From Myxococcota bacterium (GTDB lineage: Bacteria; Myxococcota_A; Polyangia; JAAYKL01), in assembly GCA_030065855.1 (NCBI GenBank), contig JASJCT010000054.1, positions 1 through 39,548 on the forward strand: a DNA stretch of 39,548 bases. The letters run 5' to 3'. This document shows, piece by piece, positions 8,588 through 16,478 of the stretch (the first letter of the stretch is position 1; each line of letters opens with the position of its first letter). A program made the translations under genes and the position numbers. The notes under the pieces are model-generated. The model saw only the letters and a program-made list of their open reading frames with translations. It had not been told where the DNA came from and searched no databases.

Positions 8588-8683
8588 TTTTGACGTGTCC
8601 GCAGACTACAGCGAGATGTTGAACTTTCGACATCCAATTCGAAACTCGATAACCACGACGTAGGCTTGGCGTAGGCGGGCCTC
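8588..8683. repeat. Dispersed palindromic element, copy 1 (degenerate arms)
   Basis: A 96-bp sequence sharing its left boundary TTTTGACGTGTCCGC, its core (GTTGAACTTTCGACATCC followed by TCGAAA-TCGATAACC) and its right part (GTAGGC...GGCCTC) with the element at 17578-17681. The outer arms in this copy no longer pair well. It lies 20 bp after the chalcone-isomerase-like gene. Confidence 0.8.
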
Positions 8684-8718
8684 GTCATTCATAAGCTATT
8701 GAAAATATTAATAATTTT

Positions 8719-8828
8719 AGCCCTGAAAGGCCGTCCCATGGGTCGCCCTTTCAGGGCTTAGACGTTTTTGTTTCATCTGAAACCCAGCGCGTTGCGCTGG
8801 GCTGGTATGGGATCGCCCCTTTGGGGCG
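8719..8828. repeat. Train of three hairpins (REP-like)
   Basis: Three consecutive perfect hairpins: AGCCCTGAAAGG at 8719-8730 with CCTTTCAGGGCT at 8747-8758; CCCAGCGC-GTT-GCGCTGGG at 8783-8801; CGCCCC-TTT-GGGGCG at 8814-8828. No gene is present. The arrangement looks like a REP/BIME-type extragenic repeat rather than a terminator, although the first hairpin could also stop transcription. Together with copy 1 of the palindromic element it fills the 298-bp gap between the flanking genes. Confidence 0.7.
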
Positions 8829-8866
8829 TCAAATAACATCATTATTAACCCATTTGAGACAAAGCC

Positions 8867-9274
8867 CTAATACTCTTCCTCATCATCGGGCTCGAATTCG
8901 CCCTCTGGCTCTTCGGCTTCAGCGTCGGGTTCGGCCTCGTCCTCATCATACATGTCGTAATCAGATTCGTCGCTTTCTTCATCAAACGAATCATCTTGCA
9001 AAAACTGTATTTCGATGTTCGAATCTGCAAAGTACGATTCGATGGACTCGAAAAGCTCATCCACGTCTTCGGCGTTCCACTCGGTAACGATCTCGTCGAT
9101 GGCTTCCCCCACATCTCCGCTATCCAAGAATTCTTCCATTTGCTCTACTTGGTCGTCGGTGAAACAATCGAGAATATCGTCGTACAGGCTATCGTAATCA
9201 CCACCCTCGACAGCGGCGATAACCGCCTGTCTCAGATTAAAGGTCCTGCGGGCTTCGACAATAATCTGAAGCAT
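8867..9274 (-). CDS. Small highly acidic protein, unknown function
   Basis: 135 residues. The ribosome site GGAGGTGA lies about 8 nt before the ATG. The N-terminal 90 residues are predicted helical (NLRQAVIAAVEGGDYDSLYDDIL, DDQVEQMEEFLDSGD). The C-terminal 45 residues are almost entirely Asp/Glu with Ser/Pro (about 93-135), giving an extremely low isoelectric point. There is no signal peptide and no Cys cluster. Acidic tails of this type can mimic nucleic acid or act in protein contacts, but no function can be assigned. It is divergent from the FAD oxidoreductase across a 132-bp gap. Confidence 0.75.
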   Translation of the reverse strand: MLQIIVEARRTFNLRQAVIAAVEGGDYDSLYDDILDCFTDDQVEQMEEFLDSGDVGEAIDEIVTEWNAEDVDELFESIESYFADSNIEIQFLQDDSFDEESDESDYDMYDEDEAEPDAEAEEPEGEFEPDDEEEY

Positions 9275-9406
9275 GGGACTTCACCTCCACGCTCGTGGCT
9301 GTTGGACAAGCCAGGATCTTGGCAAAATTATAAATTGTGCGCTCTACGTGTCAACTTTCACTTGGGTATCCTTGACTAAATAAATCCTCTTAGCGATGCT
9401 TGCTGA

Positions 9407-10726
9407 ATGGCAGCACGGAGAAACGCAGCGCAGGAGAGAAATACCGTCATTCTGGGTGCCGGCCTGGCCGGCCTGGCCGCTGCCAATCGGCTCCGCACCC
9501 AATACCGCATTTTCGAGCGCCTCAAAAAACCCGGGGGACTGTGTACTACCGAGGCGCTCAAGGGGTTTCGCTTTGATCAGACCGGTCATTTGCTCCACCT
9601 TAGGCACCCCAATATGCGGCGACTGATACACACCCTCCTGGACGAACCTCCCCTTAAGTTGCATCGAAAATCCCGGATTTTTTCACAAGGGGTGACCACC
9701 CACTATCCGTTTCAAGCAAATACGTTCGGTCTTCCCAAGGTCATCGTAGCCGAGTGTCTAACTGGATTTATCGACGCGGCCCTTAAAAAAGCAGACACTA
9801 ACACCACCCAACCACCAGCAACGTTCGAAGCGTTTATTTATCGGCATTTTGGACACGGCATCGCCAAGCACTTCATGATCCCATATAACCACAAGCTCTG
9901 GGGGGTGCATCCAAAGGAGATCACTGCTGCTTGGTGCAACCGGTATGTGCCCATACCATCCATCAAGGCAGTTGTAGACGGGGCCATTGGGTGTCATCAG
10001 GATGATCTGGGGTACAATGCCCGCTTTTATTATCCCGCTACCGGTATTGGCTCACTGCCCCGGGCGCTCGTTCGCAAAATCCGTACAATCGAAACCAGCC
10101 GGTCGCCGAGTGCCATTGACGTTCGGCAGCATCGCCTTTGCGTAGGCGGCGAATGGGTGCCGTATCAGGCACTGATTAACACCATCCCTCTAGATGACTT
10201 TATCGGACTGTGTGTGGATCCACCCGCTGATATCACAGCTGCGGCCCAGAAACTCCGCTGCTCAGGCTTGAGATATCTTGATGTGGCACTCTCGCGCCCC
10301 GTGGGAAACGACTATCACTGGACCTATGTGCCGGAGCGCAAGTACCCGTTCTACCGCGTGGGGTGTTACTCAAACTTCTCATCTCAAATGGCGCCCCCAA
10401 AAAAGAGCAACCTCTACGTCGAGCTCGCCTCCCGGCGCCCCCCATCCCTCAGCCGACTCATGCCCAGGGTTACCCAGGGACTGATCGACATGGGCCTTAT
10501 CCGCCGGGAGAGTGATGTTGCGTTTGTCGTTCCGAGGTACCTCCCCAAGGCCTATGTAATATACGACAGCAACTACGAAACATGCGTGCCTAAGGTGCTG
10601 AACTGGCTTAAAGAGTGGGACATTCTGTGCGCCGGTCGTTTTGCAAGGTGGGAGTATGCATCCATGGAAGACGCGCTTATGCAAGGCCTCGCCGCTGCCG
10701 ACACTGTAAAGGAATTGTATTCATGA
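9407..10726 (+). CDS. FAD-dependent NAD(P)-binding oxidoreductase (amine-oxidase/UGM-like)
   Basis: 439 residues. The Rossmann dinucleotide motif ILGAGLAGLAAA occupies residues 14-25, followed by an acidic end-of-strand (FERLKKPGG). Features shared with the protoporphyrinogen oxidase/UDP-galactopyranose mutase superfamily include the TGHLLHL segment, LWGVHPKEI and YPATGIGSLPRAL. It lies first in a tight cassette with a GT2 glycosyltransferase (ATGA overlap) and a polysaccharide deacetylase. A role in modifying a cell-envelope sugar or lipid-linked glycan is therefore more likely than haem synthesis; this is inference from neighbours. The start ATG has no strong ribosome site, but the next candidate would cut into the FAD motif. 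Confidence 0.8.
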   Translation: MAARRNAAQERNTVILGAGLAGLAAANRLRTQYRIFERLKKPGGLCTTEALKGFRFDQTGHLLHLRHPNMRRLIHTLLDEPPLKLHRKSRIFSQGVTTHYPFQANTFGLPKVIVAECLTGFIDAALKKADTNTTQPPATFEAFIYRHFGHGIAKHFMIPYNHKLWGVHPKEITAAWCNRYVPIPSIKAVVDGAIGCHQDDLGYNARFYYPATGIGSLPRALVRKIRTIETSRSPSAIDVRQHRLCVGGEWVPYQALINTIPLDDFIGLCVDPPADITAAAQKLRCSGLRYLDVALSRPVGNDYHWTYVPERKYPFYRVGCYSNFSSQMAPPKKSNLYVELASRRPPSLSRLMPRVTQGLIDMGLIRRESDVAFVVPRYLPKAYVIYDSNYETCVPKVLNWLKEWDILCAGRFARWEYASMEDALMQGLAAADTVKELYS

Positions 10727-11439
10727 TCGAAGATCGCCCGCTCATCAGCATCGTTATGCCCATTTACAACGAAGAGGGCATTCTCCTTTCCGCAGTCCAC
10801 GATCTCCTCATGCGCCTGCCCGCCCTGGATCGGCCCTTTGAGTTGATCCTCGCTGAAAACGGCAGCACAGATAACACCGCTGTCATCGCAGCGGAACTGG
10901 CAGCCAAGTATTCAGAAGTAACGACCTTTTCCGTGGGCGAGCCCAATTACGGCTTGGCCCTGCGCCGCGGTATCGAGTGCGCTAAGGGGCAGTACGTGAT
11001 CTGCGACGAAGTGGATATCTGCGACGTTAATTTCTATTGGCGGGCCCTCGAGTTGCTCGAAAAGGGAGACGCCGACCTGGTCGTGGGGTCCAAAGCCATG
11101 CCAGGTTCCAACGACAGGCGCCCCATGAGTCGCCGCGCTGGTACGTTCGTCATCAATCGCCTGTTGAACGTCCTTTTAGATTTTCATGGGACAGATACCC
11201 ACGGGCTAAAGGCATTCTCCCGCGAAAAACTTCTGTTCGTCGTACAGGCGTGCGTGGTTGAACAGGATCTGTTTGCCTCAGAATTTGTCATTCGGGCAGG
11301 CAGAAGTAACGCCAAGGTGGTGGAGATTCCGGTCAACATTGTGGAAAAGAGACCGCCATCAGTGGATTTGGTTCGCCGCTTGCCAGCCGTGGCAAAGGGC
11401 CTTTCGCGATTGTTCGTCGCGATTCGCCTGGGACGGTGA
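10723..11439 (+). CDS. GT2-family glycosyltransferase
   Basis: 238 residues. The start is placed at the ATG that overlaps the preceding stop (ATGA), because the family N-terminus PLISIVMPIYNEEG begins there. A GT-A fold is evident from the nucleotide-binding NEEG, the ENGSTDNT stretch, the RRGIECAKGQYVICDEVD region (metal-binding acidic motif) and a late HGLKAF motif. The sequence is close to dolichyl-phosphate-mannose-synthase-like enzymes. It lacks the C-terminal membrane helices of polymerising GT2s, so it is probably a soluble or peripheral enzyme that adds one sugar to a lipid carrier. It is cotranscribed with the FAD oxidoreductase and the deacetylase. Confidence 0.88.
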   Translation: MIEDRPLISIVMPIYNEEGILLSAVHDLLMRLPALDRPFELILAENGSTDNTAVIAAELAAKYSEVTTFSVGEPNYGLALRRGIECAKGQYVICDEVDICDVNFYWRALELLEKGDADLVVGSKAMPGSNDRRPMSRRAGTFVINRLLNVLLDFHGTDTHGLKAFSREKLLFVVQACVVEQDLFASEFVIRAGRSNAKVVEIPVNIVEKRPPSVDLVRRLPAVAKGLSRLFVAIRLGR

Positions 11440-11446
11440 TGGCGCC

Positions 11447-12373
11447 ATGGGCCTTTTGTGCGTATCTATCGACCTCGACGAAGTGGACTGCTACTACGCT
11501 ATCCACGGCATTGCCAAACCCCAGAATGACACCCCAGATGCAGTGTATTGCCGCGCACTTCCCCGCGCGTTCCGGTTTTTAGAGGAGCACAACATCCAGG
11601 GCACGTTTTTCGCGGTCGGTACCCAGCTCATGCGCCAGTCATCGGCGGCAGCTCTGCTCCGGGACTTGGTTCAACGCGGTCATGAAGTCGCCAACCACAC
11701 CATGCATCACCGCTACGATCTGACAGTGCTCACCAATAGAGAACAAGCCGCAGAAATCGACCAGGGCGCTCAAGTGATACAGCGCGAGATCGGCAGTCGA
11801 CCCCTTGGATTTCGCGCGCCAGGATACAATATTCACACGGGCATTACTGATATATTGGTAGATCAGGGATACGTGTACGATTCTTCGGTGTTTCCCTGTC
11901 CCATTTACTATTCCGCTAAAACGATGGCACTGGGGATCAAATCGATTCAGGGCAAGCGCTCGGCTTCTACCATAGGGGATCCCCGGGTGTTGCAAGCGCC
12001 GACCGGGCCTTATCAAATGGGGACCGAAGGGGTTTGGTCCCGCGGTACCGGGCTTACAGAACTGCCGATCTCGGTTGTTACGCGGGCCAAACTGCCGTTT
12101 ATCGGTTCGTCGCTCGCATTAATGGGAGGCTTGGGTGCCTCATTACTCGCTCGCCAGGCAGCCAAACTCTCATTTTTGAACTTAGAGCTGCACGGCATTG
12201 ATTTTGCGGACATCGATGGCGATGGGTTAGGGGAACTGGGGCCATATCAGCCCGATCTTCGAATTCCCCTGGTCAAACGAATGAAAACATTTTCCAAAGT
12301 GATCGAGGTGCTGCTCGCTGCGGGCATGACCCCGGTCACATTGGCTGAAGCTGCTGAGCGGCTTTTTATTTAA
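11447..12373 (+). CDS. Polysaccharide deacetylase (NodB homology, CE4)
   Basis: 308 residues. The start is set at 11447, since upstream in-frame sequence lies inside the glycosyltransferase gene. The CE4 motifs are present: SIDLDEVD (motif 1 acidic residues), HEVANHTMHHR (motif 2, zinc-binding HxxxH) and FRAPGYN (motif 3). The C-terminal half has a variable insert and ends in LLAAGMTPVTLAEAAERL, typical of envelope-glycan deacetylases. No signal peptide is visible, which suggests action on a cytosolic, lipid-linked sugar, in agreement with the glycosyltransferase 7 bp upstream. The reaction expected is removal of N- or O-acetyl groups from the glycan built by this cassette. Confidence 0.88.
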   Translation: MGLLCVSIDLDEVDCYYAIHGIAKPQNDTPDAVYCRALPRAFRFLEEHNIQGTFFAVGTQLMRQSSAAALLRDLVQRGHEVANHTMHHRYDLTVLTNREQAAEIDQGAQVIQREIGSRPLGFRAPGYNIHTGITDILVDQGYVYDSSVFPCPIYYSAKTMALGIKSIQGKRSASTIGDPRVLQAPTGPYQMGTEGVWSRGTGLTELPISVVTRAKLPFIGSSLALMGGLGASLLARQAAKLSFLNLELHGIDFADIDGDGLGELGPYQPDLRIPLVKRMKTFSKVIEVLLAAGMTPVTLAEAAERLFI

Positions 12374-12390
12374 ACGGAGGAGGTCAATCC

Positions 12391-12555
12391 ATGGGCGGCA
12401 TCTTCAACATTATCGCTGGCTTGCTGATGTTAGTCGCTGGTCTTTCTGGAAAATTTGTATTATGGGGTACCGGGAGCGGTGGACTGCTCGCAGCGATTGG
12501 CGCGGTCGTGGCCGGTATGGGCGTCTACCGCTTGGTGAAATATCGAAATAGATAG
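12391..12555 (+). CDS. Small two-helix membrane protein (54 aa)
   Basis: A 54-residue ORF beginning ATG at 12391 with a very strong ribosome site (GGAGGAGGT, 6 nt upstream), 17 bp after the deacetylase stop. Two Gly/Ala-rich hydrophobic segments (residues 4-20 and 31-46) are joined by a short loop, and the C-terminus is basic (RLVKYRNR), consistent with an inner-membrane hairpin. It appears to be the last gene of the glycan cassette. No family is recognised. Confidence 0.7.
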   Translation: MGGIFNIIAGLLMLVAGLSGKFVLWGTGSGGLLAAIGAVVAGMGVYRLVKYRNR

Positions 12556-12586
12556 AATCGATAGTCGCTCCTGAGCGTCAATTGAT

Positions 12587-13519
12587 TTGTTATTGTTAAA
12601 AAAAGGAATATTTGCTGCAGTGCCTGTTAAGACGACATCCCCTAAATCCCATTTTTTAAAGGGGACTTTCTTTTTGGTGTTTCTGTTTGTTTGCCAGCCG
12701 TCAGAGGCCAGGCGGGTTCGCAAGATCCACGTGGTACAGGCCGGAGAATCAGTCGCGCGCATTGCCGACGACTACAACGTATCCCAGCGCGACCTGCGAG
12801 AGCTCAATCAGCTGCGTCAGGGTCAGCCGTTAAAAATTGGGCAGAAACTGCGCATTCCCAATGTCCTTCGGGTCGCTGGCAAAAAATATGAGGTGTGCTC
12901 GGGAGACAGTCTGGCCCTCATCGCGAAAAGATTTCGCACTGACCCGCAGACCATTGCCACGGCCAACAAGCTCGATCCCAACAACCCACTGTCCATCGGT
13001 CAGACCCTGGTCATCCCGGACAAACGCGCCATGGGGGGGAAGACCATCGCGCTCAACGGGGAACGGCCTGCCCCGATCTCATTTGTTCGGGTATTCACCG
13101 GGGAACGCGCGCGGCTTCGGCTGTATAACAATGCCGGCACCATCCTTAAAGGCAGCGTGCGCCGGTTGAGCTTCCTCGCGCGAGACAAGCGGGGCAGGCG
13201 CCGGGTCAAACGGCTGCACGACCGCCTGATCGAAATGCTGCAGCGGGTCGCATTTAAGTTTCCAGATACGCCGATACAAATCATCTCGGGCTACCGCCCC
13301 CAGTCGGACGGCAATGAATCCCAGCACGCCTTTGGTCGGGCCATTGATTTTAGAATGCCCGGCGTGCCCACAGCCAGCCTCTTCCGATGCTGCAAGCAGC
13401 TCCCGCGCTCCGGGTGCGGCTACTATCCCCAAAGCAACTTCGTGCATATGGATGCGCGGGAAAAAAAATTCAGCTGGATCGGTGAAAAAAGCAGCAGGCC
13501 TGCTACGGCTCAGCGATAA
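12587..13519 (+). CDS. LysM-domain, M15/YcbK-type peptidoglycan peptidase
   Basis: Up to 310 residues. The start is uncertain: TTG at 12587 or GTG at 12620; either leaves a signal-like stretch FLVFLFVCQPSEA. Two LysM repeats follow (about residues 48-92, VVQAGESVARIADDYNVS...IPN, and 101-146, YEVCSGDSLALIAKRF...VIP) and bind peptidoglycan. The C-terminal domain (about 165-300) resembles the DUF882/M15 endopeptidase group: ISGYRPQ, SQHAFGRAIDF (zinc His and Asp) and FVHMD (last zinc ligand). The likely role is a periplasmic murein endopeptidase. Its 3' end overlaps the convergent cytochrome gene by 17 bp. The first codons lie in a repeat-like CCCCTAAATCCC...AAAGGGGAC stretch. Confidence 0.85.
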   Translation: MLLLKKGIFAAVPVKTTSPKSHFLKGTFFLVFLFVCQPSEARRVRKIHVVQAGESVARIADDYNVSQRDLRELNQLRQGQPLKIGQKLRIPNVLRVAGKKYEVCSGDSLALIAKRFRTDPQTIATANKLDPNNPLSIGQTLVIPDKRAMGGKTIALNGERPAPISFVRVFTGERARLRLYNNAGTILKGSVRRLSFLARDKRGRRRVKRLHDRLIEMLQRVAFKFPDTPIQIISGYRPQSDGNESQHAFGRAIDFRMPGVPTASLFRCCKQLPRSGCGYYPQSNFVHMDAREKKFSWIGEKSSRPATAQR

Positions 13520-15227
13520 CGACAGTGTCCGCAGACACGGGGGCGCTAGGTGTAACTATCGCAGCATCTTGGGCCAACACAACGGCGGTATCCCTGCCAT
13601 CTATTGCCTCGTACATATGGAGGAATGCTTTTGGTTCAGCAGCGTCGTATGGGGCGAGATTTTTGGCCCACCGATGGCCAATGGGCTGGTACCAAAGCCG
13701 TGCGGTTACCTCACACGGGCATACTGCGGGATCGACCCCGATAGAATAGACCGTGCTGTCGCCACCGCCCCTGAAGGTGGCGTCTTTATCTGCAGCTCCC
13801 CAAACAGCCACATCTGGCAGGGCGTTTGATGTTGAAAAACCCGCTGGTAGGACGCGATTGTCCTTGAGGTATTGGGTCGCTGTCAGGAGGCCGGTGGTGA
13901 CACTGCCGTCTGGCTTGCCCATGATGGCTTCGTAAATCTGTACTTGCTCTGGGCTGGTTATCTGCTCGTGGTGAGGCTCGAAGCGCAATGGATCAGTATC
14001 GTTGTCATTGTGTTTTATGGCGCCATCGGCTTCCAGGTACCCAGACTCAAAGATGGCGTTGCCCTGATTATCTTTAGCAACTAGCTGAATCCACACCCGC
14101 CGTGAGGGGTAGGCTGTCGGCAGCTTGTGACCCGCCAGGTTCGTTACGTTAATCACGACGCTCAGCTGCGTATCGCTTAGCCCCATGGTTGTGCGATCAA
14201 TCTCTATCTTCGCGGCTGAGCTGTCCAGGTGGGATCGCGTCCTTTGCCCACTGAGGTCCAACTCCCCAGCACTGGCGCGCGCGCCCACTTGGGGGCTGTT
14301 TTGGCCGATGAGATGGAGCATCAAAAAGTTGCCCCCTCGGAACGCATGTTGGGATACCTCGGCACGGGGTTTGCCGAGCACACTGGAAATCGGCGCATCC
14401 CGCCGGGCAGTTGCCATGTGGCAATCCTGGCAGGTCTTGGCATCTGGTCCCTGTTGGCTGTACTTGCTGTGCTGCCATTCCAGATAGGGCACCTGTTCTG
14501 GAAAGGCCCCGATATCGTTGCCGTCATCGTCGAGAGAGTGGGTGTAAAGGGTGTGGCAAGACGCGCAGAACGCAGCGTCTTGAATGTGATACGCCTCATT
14601 TGGCTCAAACCGTGTAGCAGATCTCATGACGCGCTTTGTCGCCGTTGCCACAGCATATGGCCCGTGGATCTTGCGTTCGCCGTCATGGGTCGCAGTATCC
14701 ACTTGGAATCCACCAGTAAAGCTCTCTTTTGCCCCGAGGTTGTCCGACCCTATTTGATGGCATAGGGTACACGATACACCGTCGAGAGCGAGCGGTCCGT
14801 TGGCCCTACCAATGCCCATGGTCGGCTCATCCCTGTTCTGAAACACTCGGCCCTGGCCTCCGAGCAGCTGGTTGACAAAGCGCTGCATGGGCTTGTGGCA
14901 TGTTGCACATTCATCCTCGATGGCATCGGCAGCGCTCGGGTGGTCCATGATCTCTCGGCGCACACCAGCACGCCAATAGGGATCCACTGCTGAATGGGCC
15001 ATCAGTGTCCCCCGCCAGGCTGTTCCTATGGAGAGATCCTCTCCCCTATCCATGCCCAGTTGATTGTGACACGACTGACACTTGTCTGACGTGGCAAATA
15101 GCTCGGCTGGTTTTGGCCCATCATGACCCGATGTGCCTGGCACGAAAAAAAAGATCCCAATAAACAGGCCAGCAGCGAACAAGGTCGATGCTGCTGGGCG
15201 CCGATGCATTGTATTGATGGGTATCAT
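13503..15227 (-). CDS. Pentahaem c-type cytochrome (periplasmic)
   Basis: 574 residues from the ATG at 15227, chosen because GGAGGTG sits 4 nt upstream; an earlier in-frame start would lie in the preceding gene. There is a signal peptide (about residues 1-34, LFAAGLFIGIFFFVPGTSG). Five CxxCH haem sites: CQSCH 50, CATCH 107, CTLCH 153, CASCH 221 and CQDCH 266, in a cytochrome c554-like arrangement. The C-terminal 270 residues have no haem and look like a beta-sandwich (VVINVTNLAGHKLPTAYPSRRVWI). It is the last gene of a sigma factor-cytochrome operon, starting 10 bp after the upstream cytochrome. The expected role is periplasmic or outer-surface electron transfer. Donor and acceptor are unknown. 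Confidence 0.88.
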   Translation of the reverse strand: MIPINTMHRRPAASTLFAAGLFIGIFFFVPGTSGHDGPKPAELFATSDKCQSCHNQLGMDRGEDLSIGTAWRGTLMAHSAVDPYWRAGVRREIMDHPSAADAIEDECATCHKPMQRFVNQLLGGQGRVFQNRDEPTMGIGRANGPLALDGVSCTLCHQIGSDNLGAKESFTGGFQVDTATHDGERKIHGPYAVATATKRVMRSATRFEPNEAYHIQDAAFCASCHTLYTHSLDDDGNDIGAFPEQVPYLEWQHSKYSQQGPDAKTCQDCHMATARRDAPISSVLGKPRAEVSQHAFRGGNFLMLHLIGQNSPQVGARASAGELDLSGQRTRSHLDSSAAKIEIDRTTMGLSDTQLSVVINVTNLAGHKLPTAYPSRRVWIQLVAKDNQGNAIFESGYLEADGAIKHNDNDTDPLRFEPHHEQITSPEQVQIYEAIMGKPDGSVTTGLLTATQYLKDNRVLPAGFSTSNALPDVAVWGAADKDATFRGGGDSTVYSIGVDPAVCPCEVTARLWYQPIGHRWAKNLAPYDAAEPKAFLHMYEAIDGRDTAVVLAQDAAIVTPSAPVSADTVVIAEP

Positions 15228-15237
15228 GCCGCACCTC

Positions 15238-16419
15238 CTACCATCCCTCGGTAAAGGCACCGTCGTACCAGTCCCACAGCAGGTGGAGCATGCCCTTGAT
15301 TTGACGCTCGTCAGCGTCTGTTACCGGTATCTCCGCTCCCAGCACGAGCATCACATGCTGCCGCGTATTGAGGGTGATGTGCAGGGCCGGGACCACAGAC
15401 CATTCGTTCTTAGCGCCAGACGCGAGCTCCCGAGCGCCGATCACCTCTACCATGGGAGACCAGGTGCGACCAAAGCGACACTGGGTAAAAGAATGCCCAA
15501 TTGCCCCGCGCCAGAAAATCTCATGGTCAGCCACGTCTGTATCAGTGGAAAGCTCTGCACCGCCGTGCAGCTGAAGGAAGGTATCGCCAGGTAGCAACTG
15601 GCCAATGGCGATGAACGGCTCCAAGCGAAAGATCCCCTTTGAAAAGCCGTCTTTTTCATCTCCCACGGGCAAGAATACCTCAGCGCCCATGCTGCCGATG
15701 GTGCCTCGTCGCAGGCTGTGCCACAGCACCCCCTTCCACGCCAGGCCCAGATCGCCGAGTCCTTCACCCCAGCGATAATCCGTGTTGCCGTTGGCATCGA
15801 TCGACGCTACCTGCTGAACGCCCACAGGTAGGATGAACTCAACCTGCTGACGCGCACCAATGCGTTTCTCAACGATAAACTTAAACTGAACCTGGACCGG
15901 CTCATCAAGAGTGCTCTCGAGCTCCCACACATACTCATCTTCCGGGAAGGCCTTGCCGGTTACCAGGGCCCTTGGCATGTTAAAGGCGCCGTCGGGCCAA
16001 TTGTCATCCTTACAAAACCCCTTTACATGGGTCGCGGCCTTATCAATTTGATCATCGGTAAGCGCACCTCCGAACGCGGGCATCATTTCGTCGAATCCGC
16101 GCGTCGGCCCTCCATTGTGAGCCACTGCAAACCAGTCTGCCTGGGGCTCGCGGGAGGCAAACGCGCAATCGGTGAAGTCCGGAACCTCGGCCTCGAACCC
16201 GAGGATATGCTTTGGGGTGCCGGTACCGTCTGCCCCATGGCAAGAGGCACATGCCGCGGCATAGACGTCGGCCCCGCTGTTGAGCTCAGACCAGTCATCT
16301 TGGGCAAGGGGTGATCCTTTGGCCTCTTGAGGTGCCGTGCCAGATGCAGCGATTGAAAATCCGAGCACCAAGATACCAACGCCCACTGGTAAAAAATCTT
16401 TTATCACGTCGCGTTTCAT
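15238..16419 (-). CDS. Cytochrome c domain fused to probable outer-membrane beta-barrel
   Basis: 393 residues from ATG 16419 (an in-frame GTG at 16431 would add 4). After a signal peptide (GVGILVLGFSIAASG) comes one class-I cytochrome c domain: CASCHG at about residues 57-61 and a candidate axial Met in DEMMPAFGG near 112. From about residue 155 on there is no haem motif. Instead, alternating hydrophobic strands with aromatic girdles run to the C-terminus (VQFKFIVEKRIG, FRLEPFIAIGQLL, AELSTDTDV, HVMLVLGAEIPV), a pattern like the Phenol_MetA_deg-type barrels. The barrel is inferred by eye. Followed by the pentahaem cytochrome, it could form an electron conduit to the surface. Confidence 0.72.
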   Translation of the reverse strand: MKRDVIKDFLPVGVGILVLGFSIAASGTAPQEAKGSPLAQDDWSELNSGADVYAAACASCHGADGTGTPKHILGFEAEVPDFTDCAFASREPQADWFAVAHNGGPTRGFDEMMPAFGGALTDDQIDKAATHVKGFCKDDNWPDGAFNMPRALVTGKAFPEDEYVWELESTLDEPVQVQFKFIVEKRIGARQQVEFILPVGVQQVASIDANGNTDYRWGEGLGDLGLAWKGVLWHSLRRGTIGSMGAEVFLPVGDEKDGFSKGIFRLEPFIAIGQLLPGDTFLQLHGGAELSTDTDVADHEIFWRGAIGHSFTQCRFGRTWSPMVEVIGARELASGAKNEWSVVPALHITLNTRQHVMLVLGAEIPVTDADERQIKGMLHLLWDWYDGAFTEGW

Positions 16420-16478
16420 GGGTGTTCCCACAGGTGTGTTGTGAAACCAGTGCTTAATTTCTCACAAGTTGTCGGTGC

